Assembly: GCF_029946005.1 (NCBI RefSeq)
Contig: NZ_JAQSDR010000008.1
Location: 62,001-126,000, forward strand
From: Aquabacterium sp.
GTDB lineage: Bacteria > Pseudomonadota > Gammaproteobacteria > Burkholderiales > Burkholderiaceae_C
DNA length: 64,000 bases
Direction of reading: 5' to 3'
Notes under the pieces: generated by a model
What the model saw: the letters and a program-made list of their open reading frames with translations, nothing else
Databases searched by the model: none
Told to the model about the DNA's origin: nothing
Translations under genes and position numbers: made by a program
In this document: piece by piece, positions 1-9,027 of the stretch
Position numbering within the stretch: the stretch's first letter is position 1
Layout: every line of letters starts with the position of its first letter

Positions 1-546
1 GCTCGCTATGCCGGCACCTCGTCATTCAATGGGGCTTATCAGGGGCAGAGTTTTAATTTCCGCCTGGATCTCGGGGGGCTGGACCTGGCATTCAACGCGG
101 GTCGGGCTTTCATGGCGTCGATCAATGGCATGAAGCCCATCGAGGAAGGGGCGGGTGGTCTGGGCCTGAACCTGTCCTTGAATGCCGGCTCCGACCATGG
201 TGGCGCACACGCTGCCTCATTGAACTTCGCAGAGACGCCTGATGACCAGTTGGTCAAGGTGCAGAAAGTGGCCGTGCAGACTTCGGGCGCGGTCGTCTCG
301 GTGGGGGCTGTGTGGTGGGCCGCGCGCATGTCAGGCCTGCTGGCCAGTTTGATGATCAGCACACCGGCCTGGCGCTCCATCGACCCCTTGCCGGTGATGG
401 GCCTCAGCAATGGCCCCGAGGGCGATGATGAGGAGGAAAATGACCCCTTGGCACCCCAAGGCGAGCGTCACATGGACGAGAAAGCAGCCGGCCTTTTCAG
501 CGCCCAGGCACCATCCATGCCCCGCGACCTGGAGCGCATTGGCTGA
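1..546 (+). CDS. C-terminal end of a large surface/repeat-type protein (partial)
   Basis: The reading frame is open from base 1 and stops at TGA 544-546, so only the last 181 residues are visible. An in-frame ATG at 112 exists, but coding sequence clearly continues upstream of it. The visible part has a Gly/Ala-rich segment, then one hydrophobic stretch (about residues 95-122, containing SVGAVWWAARMSGLLASLM) followed by WRSIDPLPV and a polar acidic tail. From memory, this hydrophobic segment plus a DPLPVLG-like motif is a recurring C-terminal end of very large Ig/cadherin-like repeat proteins in Burkholderiales; the family assignment is tentative. It is convergent with ureD, 14 bases away. 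Confidence 0.5.
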   Translation, partial: ARYAGTSSFNGAYQGQSFNFRLDLGGLDLAFNAGRAFMASINGMKPIEEGAGGLGLNLSLNAGSDHGGAHAASLNFAETPDDQLVKVQKVAVQTSGAVVSVGAVWWAARMSGLLASLMISTPAWRSIDPLPVMGLSNGPEGDDEEENDPLAPQGERHMDEKAAGLFSAQAPSMPRDLERIG

Positions 547-560
547 GAGACCGTGTGCGT

Positions 561-1406
561 TCAGGTCCGCCAGACCCGTGGTGGGCAGGCCGCCATTTGC
601 CAAGCCATATCACGCCAACAGGCCCGCACCTCGGTGAGCAATTGCATGGCGGGCTCCACGCGATTCGCCAGTACGCGCAGCACCACCACCTCATCGTGTG
701 GGCTGGTGCAACCGGCTTGCGCTTTCAAGGCATGCGCCTCGATCAAGGCCCGGGCACCGTCCAGCAAGGCATCGCGACGGGCGCTGGGCATGGCCCCGCC
801 AGTGGCAAACCAAAGCGTGGCCATCACGCGGTGGCCTGCCCAACCCAGAGGGCTGTCCAGCAAGCGATGGTCGTTGGCTTTGACAGTACCGCGTTCCAGC
901 CACACGCCTGGCAGATCGATACTCTGCGTGTAGTGGCCCTCAGCATGGGCCGGGTCGTCGAACAGCTCGCCCGCCGCCGGAAGGCCCAGGGCCAGCACAT
1001 CCCAGCCCATCATCTCGGCACCAAGGGCCAGCTCAAAGCGCATGCGGTTCTCGGCGCGGCAGCCTCGGTAGGCGATGGTTTCCAGCGGCAGCCATTCCAG
1101 CCGCGCGCCATCGGCCACCTTGGCGATCAATGATTGCTGGGCCAACTCGCCAGCGCTGCGGTAAAAGCGTGTGGCCCCAGGTGTGGTGATCAAGGCGTGG
1201 CTGCCGGGCGCCAACCGCGCTTCAATCTCCAGCACGTCACCACCGGCGATGCCGCCTGGCGGATGCACCAGCACGTGGTGGCACACGGCGTCGCCTTCCG
1301 GGTAAAGGCGCTGCAACACGCGCAGCGGCCCGTGGTGCAGGTCGTGCGCGATCGTGCGCTGGCCGTCAAGGCGGTAATCCAGGTTCAGGTGGCCAAGCCA
1401 GCTCAT
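561..1406 (-). CDS. ureD: Urease accessory protein UreD (UreH)
   Basis: 281 residues, the normal length for UreD, the scaffold that binds apo-urease with UreF and UreG for nickel insertion in the cytoplasm. Family signatures are clear: an N-terminal SWLGHLNLDYRLDG, the PPGGIAGGD block, the TTPGATRFYRS block and WLPLETIAYRG. It starts 30 bases after the ABC permease stop and is the last gene of a minus-strand run that begins with the LysR gene. No urease structural gene (ureA/B/C) follows: the next gene downstream is the convergent partial CDS at 1-546. The urease enzyme must be encoded elsewhere, or the locus was broken by rearrangement. Confidence 0.93.
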   Translation of the reverse strand: MSWLGHLNLDYRLDGQRTIAHDLHHGPLRVLQRLYPEGDAVCHHVLVHPPGGIAGGDVLEIEARLAPGSHALITTPGATRFYRSAGELAQQSLIAKVADGARLEWLPLETIAYRGCRAENRMRFELALGAEMMGWDVLALGLPAAGELFDDPAHAEGHYTQSIDLPGVWLERGTVKANDHRLLDSPLGWAGHRVMATLWFATGGAMPSARRDALLDGARALIEAHALKAQAGCTSPHDEVVVLRVLANRVEPAMQLLTEVRACWRDMAWQMAACPPRVWRT

Positions 1407-1436
1407 GGGGCAACAACAAAGTTCAAGGCAAGGCGC

Positions 1437-2240
1437 TCAGTGTAGTGGCCGGGCCGACTCGTGCCAGCCGCCCAGCACCGCCCGGCTCAAGGCGGACAGC
1501 ATGGCAAACAGGCCAACGCCTGTCAGGGTGATCAGCAGCAGCGCGGCGAACATGCGCGGGATGTTGAGCTGGTAGCCCGATTGCAGGATCTGGTAGGCCA
1601 GCCCGGTGCCCGTGCCCCCGGTGCCCGCCACGAACTCGGCCACCACCGCCCCGATCAAGGACAAGCCGCCCGAGATGCGCAGGCCCGCCATGAAAAAGGG
1701 CAGGGCACTGGGGATGCGCAGCCGCAGCAGCAATTGCCAGCGGCTGGCCCCTTGCAGCTTGAAATAGTCGGCCAGGCCGGGATTGATGCTGCGCAAACCG
1801 GTGGTGGTGTTGGCAATGATGGGGAACAAGGCCACCAGCGTGGCGCACACCACCAGCGACAAGGTAGGGTCCTTCACCCAGATGATGATCAGCGGCGCGA
1901 TGGCCACGATGGGCGTGACTTGCAGCAGCACCGCGTACGGAAAAAATGCAGCTTCGATCCAGCGGCTTTGCACGAACACAAAGGCGATCAGGCTCCCAAT
2001 CAGGATCGAGGCGGCAAAGGCCAGCAAGGTGATCTTCGCGGTCACGAGCCAGGCCGCGCCCAGCAGGGCCCAGTCTGCCACCAGCGTCTGGCCGATCAAC
2101 CAGGGCGAGGGCACCAGGTAGGATGGCACGTCAAAGTGCGTGACCCAGGCTTGCCACACGCCCAGCAGGCAGGCGGCGGCCAGCACCGGCAAGGCCAGGC
2201 GCAGGGTGGCTTCTCGGCGAGAGGCTGATGCGCTGCTCAT
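1437..2240 (-). CDS. ABC transporter permease (SsuC/TauC/ThiX type)
   Basis: 267 residues. I start it at ATG 2240, which overlaps the stop of the ATPase gene as ATGA; a longer frame begins 26 codons earlier but inside the ATPase gene. Several hydrophobic segments are visible (for example LALPVLAAACLLGVWQAW and YAVLLQVTPIVAIAPLIIIW). The EAA-type cytoplasmic loop is present (LADYFKLQGASRWQLLLRLRIPSALPF in part), as in binding-protein-dependent importers of the nitrate/sulfonate/pyrimidine-precursor class. It forms the inner-membrane channel of the importer with the two genes upstream. The substrate cannot be read from the permease. Confidence 0.88.
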   Translation of the reverse strand: MSSASASRREATLRLALPVLAAACLLGVWQAWVTHFDVPSYLVPSPWLIGQTLVADWALLGAAWLVTAKITLLAFAASILIGSLIAFVFVQSRWIEAAFFPYAVLLQVTPIVAIAPLIIIWVKDPTLSLVVCATLVALFPIIANTTTGLRSINPGLADYFKLQGASRWQLLLRLRIPSALPFFMAGLRISGGLSLIGAVVAEFVAGTGGTGTGLAYQILQSGYQLNIPRMFAALLLITLTGVGLFAMLSALSRAVLGGWHESARPLH

Positions 2241-2986
2241 GCGACCGCCTTGGAAGCGTCGCTCAAGCATTGGCGCAGGTGCCGCTCCAGCGTGTGAAAG
2301 GCCGCACTGGCACGCCAATCATCGCCGCGCGGGTAGGGGGCGCCAATGCTGATTTCGTCGACGATGCGGCCCGGTTGCACCGCCATGACGACCACGCGCT
2401 GCGACAGGTACACCGCTTCGCTGATCGAGTGGGTCACGAACACCACGCTCAAGCCTTGGGCCTGCCAAAGCTTCAGCAGTTCGTCGTCCAGCCCCTGCCG
2501 CGTGATCTCGTCCAGGGCGCCAAAGGGTTCGTCCATCAGCAGAATCTGCGGTTCGGTCACCAGGCCCCGGGCAATGGACACGCGCATCTGCATGCCGCCC
2601 GACAGCTCGCGCGGCTTTTGCCGGGCAGCGCCTTGCAATCCCACCAACGACAGCGCACGCGCCACGCGGGCTTCGGCCTGCGGCTTGGGCAGGTGGGCCA
2701 GGTCCAGCGGCAGGCGCACATTGGCCTGCACGTTGGCCCAGGGCATCAAGGTGGCATCCTGGAACACAAAGGACAGGCGTTTGCCCTGCACGACGATGCC
2801 GCCTTGCGTGGGCAGCAGCAAGCCCGCCATCATGCGCAGCAAGGTGCTCTTGCCGCAACCCGAGGGGCCCAGCAGGGTGACGAACTCGCCCTCGGCCACC
2901 GACAGGTTCACCGGCTGCAAGGCTTGCGTGCCATTGGGGTAGACCTGCGTGGCCCCCTGGACTTCAATCGCTGGATGCATGCTCAA
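2237..2986 (-). CDS. ABC transporter ATP-binding protein (SsuB/TauB type)
   Basis: 249 residues with all ATPase motifs: Walker A LLGPSGCGKSTLL, signature LSGGMQMRVSIARGL, Walker B ILLMDEPFGALDE and the switch His in VVFVTHSISEAV. This is the energising subunit of the NMT1/THI5-type importer encoded with it. The stop overlaps the permease start by four bases (ATGA), so the two are probably translationally coupled. The binding-protein gene lies 18 bases upstream. Confidence 0.92.
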   Translation of the reverse strand: MSMHPAIEVQGATQVYPNGTQALQPVNLSVAEGEFVTLLGPSGCGKSTLLRMMAGLLLPTQGGIVVQGKRLSFVFQDATLMPWANVQANVRLPLDLAHLPKPQAEARVARALSLVGLQGAARQKPRELSGGMQMRVSIARGLVTEPQILLMDEPFGALDEITRQGLDDELLKLWQAQGLSVVFVTHSISEAVYLSQRVVVMAVQPGRIVDEISIGAPYPRGDDWRASAAFHTLERHLRQCLSDASKAVA

Positions 2987-3004
2987 ACTGGCGTGCTCCC
3001 GGTC

Positions 3005-3988
3005 TCAGGGCATGACCTTGGCCGGCGCGATGAAATCGGTTCGGTAGGTCTGTTTGAGCGGCACCTTGACCGGGTCCACCAGCTTTTGCTTGACCAGCAT
3101 GTCGTAGGTCTGCTTCATGCGCTCGTCCGTGATGATGCCGATGCCCAGCTTGGCCGCGTCGCCACCCATCACCGTGCCGGTGTCTTTCAAGGTGGCAATG
3201 CCGTAGGCCAGTTGCTCATCGGTCATGTTGGGGTTGTCTTTCTTGATCAGCGCATTGGCGGGAGAGGGGTCGCCCGTCAGGTAGCTTTTCCAGCCCTCCA
3301 TGGAGGCCTTGACGAAAGCTGCCACCGCCTTGGGCCGCTCTTTCAGGGTCTTGTCCATGCAGACCACGGCCGTGGCATAGGGCGGCCAGCCTTCATCGGC
3401 CAGCATGAAGACGCTGGGTTTGAGCTTGCCCTCCTTCTGGATGGCAAAGGGCTCGGACGCCAGGTAGCCTTGCTGCGCAATGCCCTTGTCGGCCAGAAAG
3501 GGCTGGATGTTGAAGGTGTAGGGCCGCATCTGGCTGTCGGTGAACCCGTATTTGGTTTTGAGCCAGGGCCAGTAGGTGACCATGCCGGCGCTGCCAATCA
3601 GCAGGGTGCGGCTTTTCAGCTCGGGCAACTGCTTGACATCGGGGTGGGCAATCAGCACCACCGGGTCTTTCTGGAAGGCGGCGGCCACGGTCACGGCCTT
3701 GATGCCTTGCTCCCAGGACTGGATGGTCTGCACGTCGTAGCCCATCACGCAATCGGCCTGGCCGGCCAGCATCAATTGCATGATGTTGACCTGCGGCCCG
3801 CCCATCTTCAAGGTGACGTCCAGACCAGCTTTGGCATACAGGCCGGTGGCCTGCGCTTGGTAGAAGCCGCCGTGTTCGGCCTGGGCATACCAATTTGTCA
3901 CGTAAATGAACTTTTCTGCCGCGTGACTCAAAGGGGTGCACAGCAAGGCCAAAAGAGCCAGGCTTGTGCGCTGAAATCGCTTGTTCAT
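3005..3988 (-). CDS. ABC transporter substrate-binding protein, NMT1/THI5-like
   Basis: 327 residues from ATG 3988; an alternative ATG at 4000 adds four residues. The open frame extends further upstream, but that would run into the LysR gene. A Sec signal peptide is visible (NKRFQRTSLALLALLCTPLSHA), and the mature part starts with KFIYVTNWYAQAEHGGFYQA, typical of the NMT1/THI5 fold that binds pyrimidine precursors, nitrate, sulfonates and similar small molecules. It is a periplasmic receptor for the importer. Position between a LysR regulator and ureD suggests a nitrogen compound as substrate, but that is inference. Confidence 0.85.
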   Translation of the reverse strand: MNKRFQRTSLALLALLCTPLSHAAEKFIYVTNWYAQAEHGGFYQAQATGLYAKAGLDVTLKMGGPQVNIMQLMLAGQADCVMGYDVQTIQSWEQGIKAVTVAAAFQKDPVVLIAHPDVKQLPELKSRTLLIGSAGMVTYWPWLKTKYGFTDSQMRPYTFNIQPFLADKGIAQQGYLASEPFAIQKEGKLKPSVFMLADEGWPPYATAVVCMDKTLKERPKAVAAFVKASMEGWKSYLTGDPSPANALIKKDNPNMTDEQLAYGIATLKDTGTVMGGDAAKLGIGIITDERMKQTYDMLVKQKLVDPVKVPLKQTYRTDFIAPAKVMP

Positions 3989-4071
3989 GGGGGAGTCCAT
4001 TGGGTGTTCCGGGATGGTGGGGACCATGCGCAAGTATGGCGCAAGCCAATCAATCCGGGCCTGATGGCCGC

Positions 4072-4980
4072 TCAGGGACTGCCGAGGCTGGACTGCGAAT
4101 AGCGACTCAGGGCCTCGCTCAGGAAGCGGAACAAACCCATCACCCGTTGGTTGGATTTCAGGCCTGAATGCGTCACCAGCCACATGTCCAGGCTGAACAC
4201 CATCACATCGGGCAGCACCGGCACCAGGGCAGGCTCGCGCCGGGCCACGCCCATCTGACAGCCGCCGATGCCCATGCCCGCCCGCAGCGCGGCCATCTGC
4301 GCCAGATCGCTGTCGGTGCGAAAGGCAAAATCATCGCGTGACACGAGCAGGCCAATTTGCTTGGCCAACGCCGCGATGGTGGGATCGCGGTCTGAGCCGA
4401 TCAGGGCGTGGTGGCGCAGGTCGAGCAGGCTCTTGGGCAGGCCGTGTTTTTTGACGTAGGCCTGATGGGCATACATGCCAATGTCGATGCGGCCCAGGCG
4501 TTTGGCCAGCAAGGCCTGCTGGGTAGGGCGGATCATGCGCACGGCGATGTCGGCCTCGCGCTTGAGCAGGTCTTCACTTTTGTTGGTCAGCACCAATTCA
4601 ATGGTGACTTGCGGATGCTGCTCCCTGTACTGGGTCAACAGCGCGGGCAGCACCTCGCCCCCCATGATTTGGCTGGCCGTGATGCGCACGGTGCCCCGCT
4701 CTTCTTCTCGGCCACCGGAGGCCACACGCGCGGCTTGCTGCACGGCAGCGGCCATGGTCTCGACCGAGTCGAGCAATTCGGTGGCCACGGGCGTGGGCGT
4801 GAGCCCGCCCTGGGCGCGGATGAACAAGGTCACGCCCAGGGCATGTTCCAGGGCGTCCATGTGCCGACCGATGCTGGGTTGCGTCATGCCTAAAGCGCGC
4901 GCAGCCCCTGACAAGCTGCCCTCGCGCATCACGGCCAGGAAGGAGCGGTACAAGCCCCAGTCGATGTGTTTGCTGTCCAT
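4072..4980 (-). CDS. LysR family transcriptional regulator
   Basis: 302 residues, normal LysR length. The N-terminal winged helix-turn-helix is clear (SLSGAARALGMTQPSIGRHM, residues about 20-39), followed by a LysR substrate-binding domain (RITASQIMGGEVLPALL onward). It precedes the ABC importer and ureD on the same strand by about 80 bases and is divergent from the epimerase gene with 97 bases between the start codons. It may control either side. The inducer is unknown. Confidence 0.9.
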   Translation of the reverse strand: MDSKHIDWGLYRSFLAVMREGSLSGAARALGMTQPSIGRHMDALEHALGVTLFIRAQGGLTPTPVATELLDSVETMAAAVQQAARVASGGREEERGTVRITASQIMGGEVLPALLTQYREQHPQVTIELVLTNKSEDLLKREADIAVRMIRPTQQALLAKRLGRIDIGMYAHQAYVKKHGLPKSLLDLRHHALIGSDRDPTIAALAKQIGLLVSRDDFAFRTDSDLAQMAALRAGMGIGGCQMGVARREPALVPVLPDVMVFSLDMWLVTHSGLKSNQRVMGLFRFLSEALSRYSQSSLGSP

Positions 4981-5077
4981 GCAAAAATGTATAACAGGTC
5001 AACAAAAATAGCGAATTGCCGTTCAGTTCACGGCTGTCTACGATCCAAATCATCGCAAGCAACAACCGGTGATCCAG

Positions 5078-6115
5078 ATGAGTCAAACAGCTTTGGTGAT
5101 TGGGGCCACTGGGGGCCTGGGTGGCGCAGTGGCCCAGGCATTCCTGGCCCAGGGCTGGCAGGTGCGGGCCTTGACCCGCCAGCCACCCGCCGCCACGCAA
5201 CTGCAGCCTGCACAAGCCGGTTTGAAGGGCGTTGAGTGGTGGGTTGGTGATGCCATGAACCAAGCCGATGTGGTCAAGGCTGCCCAAGGTGTCGATTGCA
5301 TTTTTCACGGTGCCAATCCGCCGCGATACACCCGTTGGCGAGAGCTGGCCTTGCCCATGCTGGCCCATTCGATCGAAGCGGCTCGAAGCAGTGGTGCGCG
5401 CCTGATCTTTCCAGGCAACGTCTACAACTACGGACCTGATGCCTGGCCCGTGGTCAACGAAGAATCACCCCAGCATCCCACAACGCGCAAAGGTGCTGTG
5501 CGGGTGGAGATGGAGCAGATGCTGGCTCAGGCAGCACAGACACAAGGCGTTCGTTCGCTGGTCGTGCGGGCAGGCGACTTCTTTGGTGGCCATGCGCCCA
5601 GCTCGTGGTTTTCCACCCTGATGGTCAAGCCAAATCAGCCTTTGCGTTCGGTGGCTTTCCCGGGCAGCACCGAGGTGGGCCATGCCTGGGCCTACCTACC
5701 CGATCTGGCCTTGGCCATCGTGCGCCTGGCCCAGGTGCAGTCAAGTTTTCCCGTTTTCGATACTTTTCATTTTGAGGGGCATTGGACACCGCGCGGCATC
5801 GACATGGCCGAGTCAATCCGCCGGGTTTCAGGCAACCCCAAGTTGCCGATCAAGGCCTTGCCGTGGTGGCTGATCTACCTGGCCGCACCTTTGGTGAGCT
5901 TGCTGCGCGAGATCATCGAAATGCGCTATTTGTGGCAAGTGCCTTTGCGCCTGGACAACCGCAAGTTGCGGTCGGTGATTGGCGAGGAACCCCACACGCC
6001 ATTGGACGAGGCGGTGCGTCAAAGCTTGTGGGAGCTGGGCTGCTTGCCCGCAGCGTCCATGTGCAGCAATGAATCCAGCATTTCCAGGGTCAGCTTCAAA
6101 TCCAGGGGCTTTTGA
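5078..6115 (+). CDS. NAD-dependent epimerase/dehydratase family protein
   Basis: 345 residues from ATG 5078; a GTG three codons earlier is also possible. The N-terminus is an extended-SDR Rossmann fold (ALVIGATGGLGGAVAQAFLAQ), with a NAD-binding continuation around GVDCIFHGANPP. A NVYNYGP segment sits where the active-site region of this family is expected. A hydrophobic segment near residue 265 (WWLIYLAAPLVSLL) is common in this subfamily. The substrate is unknown. Its last 97 bases overlap the convergent histidine kinase gene in a different frame, so the last roughly 30 residues may be poorly constrained. Confidence 0.8.
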   Translation: MSQTALVIGATGGLGGAVAQAFLAQGWQVRALTRQPPAATQLQPAQAGLKGVEWWVGDAMNQADVVKAAQGVDCIFHGANPPRYTRWRELALPMLAHSIEAARSSGARLIFPGNVYNYGPDAWPVVNEESPQHPTTRKGAVRVEMEQMLAQAAQTQGVRSLVVRAGDFFGGHAPSSWFSTLMVKPNQPLRSVAFPGSTEVGHAWAYLPDLALAIVRLAQVQSSFPVFDTFHFEGHWTPRGIDMAESIRRVSGNPKLPIKALPWWLIYLAAPLVSLLREIIEMRYLWQVPLRLDNRKLRSVIGEEPHTPLDEAVRQSLWELGCLPAASMCSNESSISRVSFKSRGF

Positions 6116-8331
6116 AGGTAGCTCACCGCACCGGCCCGCTCTGCGCGGGCTTTGGTGTCGGCGCTGACGTCTGCAGAGACGATGACCACGGGTGGCCGGG
6201 GGGGCGGGCGGTCCTCGCTCAACCAGGCCAGGAGGTTCAGCCCATGGCCATCGGGCAACTGCAAATCCAGCATCACCAGGTCAAAGGCCTCGCGCTCAAG
6301 TCGGTCTTTGGCGGCCTGTGCCGAGTGTTCAAAGATCAGATCGATCTGTGGGCGCAGCCCCAGCATGGCGGTCATGGTGTCGCGGTTGGTCTGGCGGTCT
6401 TCCACGTACAACACCTTGCGCTGGCCTGGCTTGGCGTCTTGGATGGGTGAGGCCGGGATGCTCTGCGCCTGAATGGAACCCGTGGCAGGCAGAGTGAACT
6501 GGAACTCACTGCCCTCCTTGTCGATGGTGCGCACGCTCAAGCTGCTGCCCATCAACTCCAGCAGCCGCTTGCAAATGACCAGACCAATGCCGGTGCCGGG
6601 TGTGGCCGTGTTCTCGCGGCCTAGCCGGTTGAAGGGTTCAAACAAGTGTTCAACCTGTTCCCGTGTCATGCCCATGCCGGTGTCTCTGACCCGAAAGGTC
6701 AATTGCCCGTCGTGTGCCTGCAGGATCAGGCTGACCTGGCCACCGCGCCGGTTGTACTTCACGGCGTTGCTGAGCAGGTTCAACAGCACTTGTTTGAGGC
6801 GGGTACGGTCCGCGCGCACCTGCCTCACGCCGTCTTGCGTGATGATCTCCATGTGCACGCCGGCCTCCCGCACTTGCGAGGTCAGCATTTGTTGGCAGTC
6901 GCGCGTCAGGGTGCGCACGTCCACGTCCTCGATGAACAAGTCGACCGCGTCGCTTTCGATCTTCGACACGTCGAGCACGTCGGAGATCATCTCTAGCAGG
7001 TGCAATCCGGATGATTCAATCTGATTGACCATGCCCAGTTGCCGGGTGCTGAGTGGATCGGCCGTGTTCATCTTGAGCACCTGCGCAAAACCCAGAACGG
7101 CATTCAATGGTGTGCGCAGCTCGTGGCTCATGCGCGACAGGAAATCGGTTTTGGCCTGGTTGGCGGCTTCGGCGGCCGCCTTGGCCCGACGCTCCCGCTC
7201 TTGCTGCCGCAGGCGCTCGCCCATCTCTGAAAAACCTTGCTCCAGCGCCACAAACTCGTGGCTCGCCATGGCATTGGAAGGGGGCCCAGGATCCACGCCA
7301 CGTGACAGGCTGCCCATGCGCGCCAGCAGGCGATGCGCCGGGTACACCACCTTGGCCAAAGCGAGGCGCCATGCCAGCCACATCGCGGCTACTGACAGCA
7401 ATGTGTTGGCGAGCAGCAGCAGGGCCAAGGATTGTTTCAGCCCGGCATTCAGGCCGGCCTTGGGCACGCCAACTGCCACGGTCCAATTCCAGGTCGTGGA
7501 TCGGCTGAAGGCCGTGATCACGGGAATGCCATCCAGGGTGATGGTTTCAAGCACACCTTCGCGCTGTTCTCGTGCCATGCGCACCAGGTCAGGCACGGCA
7601 GGCTTGCCCTGGAATCGAGCCAGCTCGTGCGTGCGTGCGACTATTTTTCCTTGGCTATCCACCACGGCGCCAATCCAGTCAGGGGGCAGCCGTTGAGCCA
7701 GTAGAACCTTGGCCAGGCGGTCCGGAAATATCCCGGCATTGAGGCTGTAGATGATGCGGCCGTTGCGTGTGACGGGCACGCCAATGGCCAGGATGGGTTT
7801 GCCGGTGGCGGGCCCCATGAACAAGTCAGTCACGACGGTGCTGCCGGTGGTGAACACGCCGTGCAGTTGCGAGGGCCCACCTTTCGCGGGCAAAGGGGCA
7901 TTGGGCGGAAGTATGGTGTTGAGCCGCTGCCGACCCTCGGCATCAATCAGTACATAGTTGGTGATGTTCTGAAAAGGAAGGGCCTGCTTTGCCTGGCGGT
8001 GGAATGTTGTCAAGTCATCGGTGTCCAGCGCACTGGAAATGGCCAGCACATGCAGGCCCGCTTCGATGCTGGCCAGGTCACGGTCCAGGCTGGCGGCAGC
8101 CGCCCTTGCTGTGGCGATGGCTTCCTGGACAGCCCGCGCTTTTTGCTGCCGGTAGTCCGACACGATGAAGTAGCTGGACATCAGAGCGCCAGGCAGGATG
8201 CAAGCCACGGCCAACAAAGCCAAGCTGCTGCGGATGCTCCATGTGTTGGCCTGGCGCACCGAGGGGACGGCTGCGCGTTTGAAGGTCCAGGTTTTTCGTG
8301 GGCTGATGCTTCGTGGCACGAAGTTGATCAT
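6019..8331 (-). CDS. Hybrid sensor histidine kinase/response regulator
   Basis: 770 residues from ATG 8331; the frame is open upstream to 8436 but that stretch does not look like protein. Order of domains: TM1 about 35-57, a roughly 250-residue periplasmic sensor region resembling a Cache domain, TM2 about 310-330, HAMP-like linker, HisKA with phospho-acceptor His403 in MSHELRTPL, HATPase (NLLSNAVKY, DTGMGM, GTGIGLVICKRLLELM), and a receiver domain with Asp689 in MLDLQLPDG and KPLDLK near the end. It senses an unknown periplasmic ligand. No separate response regulator or output gene is adjacent. Confidence 0.92.
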   Translation of the reverse strand: MINFVPRSISPRKTWTFKRAAVPSVRQANTWSIRSSLALLAVACILPGALMSSYFIVSDYRQQKARAVQEAIATARAAAASLDRDLASIEAGLHVLAISSALDTDDLTTFHRQAKQALPFQNITNYVLIDAEGRQRLNTILPPNAPLPAKGGPSQLHGVFTTGSTVVTDLFMGPATGKPILAIGVPVTRNGRIIYSLNAGIFPDRLAKVLLAQRLPPDWIGAVVDSQGKIVARTHELARFQGKPAVPDLVRMAREQREGVLETITLDGIPVITAFSRSTTWNWTVAVGVPKAGLNAGLKQSLALLLLANTLLSVAAMWLAWRLALAKVVYPAHRLLARMGSLSRGVDPGPPSNAMASHEFVALEQGFSEMGERLRQQERERRAKAAAEAANQAKTDFLSRMSHELRTPLNAVLGFAQVLKMNTADPLSTRQLGMVNQIESSGLHLLEMISDVLDVSKIESDAVDLFIEDVDVRTLTRDCQQMLTSQVREAGVHMEIITQDGVRQVRADRTRLKQVLLNLLSNAVKYNRRGGQVSLILQAHDGQLTFRVRDTGMGMTREQVEHLFEPFNRLGRENTATPGTGIGLVICKRLLELMGSSLSVRTIDKEGSEFQFTLPATGSIQAQSIPASPIQDAKPGQRKVLYVEDRQTNRDTMTAMLGLRPQIDLIFEHSAQAAKDRLEREAFDLVMLDLQLPDGHGLNLLAWLSEDRPPPRPPVVIVSADVSADTKARAERAGAVSYLQKPLDLKLTLEMLDSLLHMDAAGKQPSSHKL

Positions 8332-8457
8332 GGCGTGAATCCAGAGGCATGTTTGTTTTGAACACTGGCCGCCAGTGGACGAAGCGGCAACGGGCACAAC
8401 ACCAACACAACTGTCCACCAGGGCAGTAGACCACAAGCCCGCAGGGCATGTTCGGAA

Positions 8458-9027
8458 TCAGCGGATCTGGCTGGCCACGAAGCCGTCAAAAGCCGCCAGC
8501 AAGGGGGCAAATCGGCCAGATGGACCTTGCAGTTGTTGCAGCGCCAAGCAGGTCGCTTCCAGCGTGGACAACTGGCCGGGGCGGTGCGCTTTGCGGATCA
8601 GGTAATGAGACGGCGGCGGTGCCTGCAGCGCCAGGCGAGGCAGCTGGTGCAAGGCTGGATTCAGGTGCAGCATCTTGCGGCTTTTTCGCCACGTGCCATC
8701 CAGCACGACCAGGCGGATCTGGCTGGGGTCGGTCGGCAAGAGGCCAGGCGCCGCCTCTTCTGCATCACCTGGGTATAGCAGCACATTGACGCGGTCCGTG
8801 GTCAGAAGGCCTTGAAGCGCCAGCGGGTCAAAAGCCTCGCCAATGACCAGGCGGCTGCCTGGCAGGCTGAGGTGCAGCAGGCGTGCGCTGCCCTTGGCAT
8901 GGTGGACTTCGAGTGGGTGCTGAAGGATGAGCACGTCTGCCTGAGTCGAGAGGGGCGTGACCCATTGGCAGATGCAGGCGCTTTCGGGCCGAAAACACCG
9001 TGTGCATTGCAGCCTGCCAGGCCTCAC
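8458..9027 (-). CDS. DTW domain-containing protein, probable tRNA-uridine acp-transferase
   Basis: 189 residues if started at GTG 9027. I choose this start because it overlaps the pepD stop as GTGA and places the conserved zinc cluster C-x2-C-x7-C-x-C (CTRCFRPESACICQW) next to the N-terminus, as in the family; the upstream in-frame extension lies inside pepD and is low-complexity Arg/Gly/Pro. The family signature is seen as VLDGTWRKSRKML. DTW proteins of the TapT group add the 3-amino-3-carboxypropyl group to U47 of tRNA using S-adenosylmethionine. Translational coupling to pepD is likely; the two jobs are not obviously related. Confidence 0.85.
   Translation of the reverse strand: MRPGRLQCTRCFRPESACICQWVTPLSTQADVLILQHPLEVHHAKGSARLLHLSLPGSRLVIGEAFDPLALQGLLTTDRVNVLLYPGDAEEAAPGLLPTDPSQIRLVVLDGTWRKSRKMLHLNPALHQLPRLALQAPPPSHYLIRKAHRPGQLSTLEATCLALQQLQGPSGRFAPLLAAFDGFVASQIR

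Noticed and set aside
2228-4102. Long plus-strand open frame (624 codons) opposite the ABC transporter genes
   Set aside because: His/Gln/Gly-rich translation typical of antisense frames in GC-rich DNA; the minus-strand genes have full motifs.
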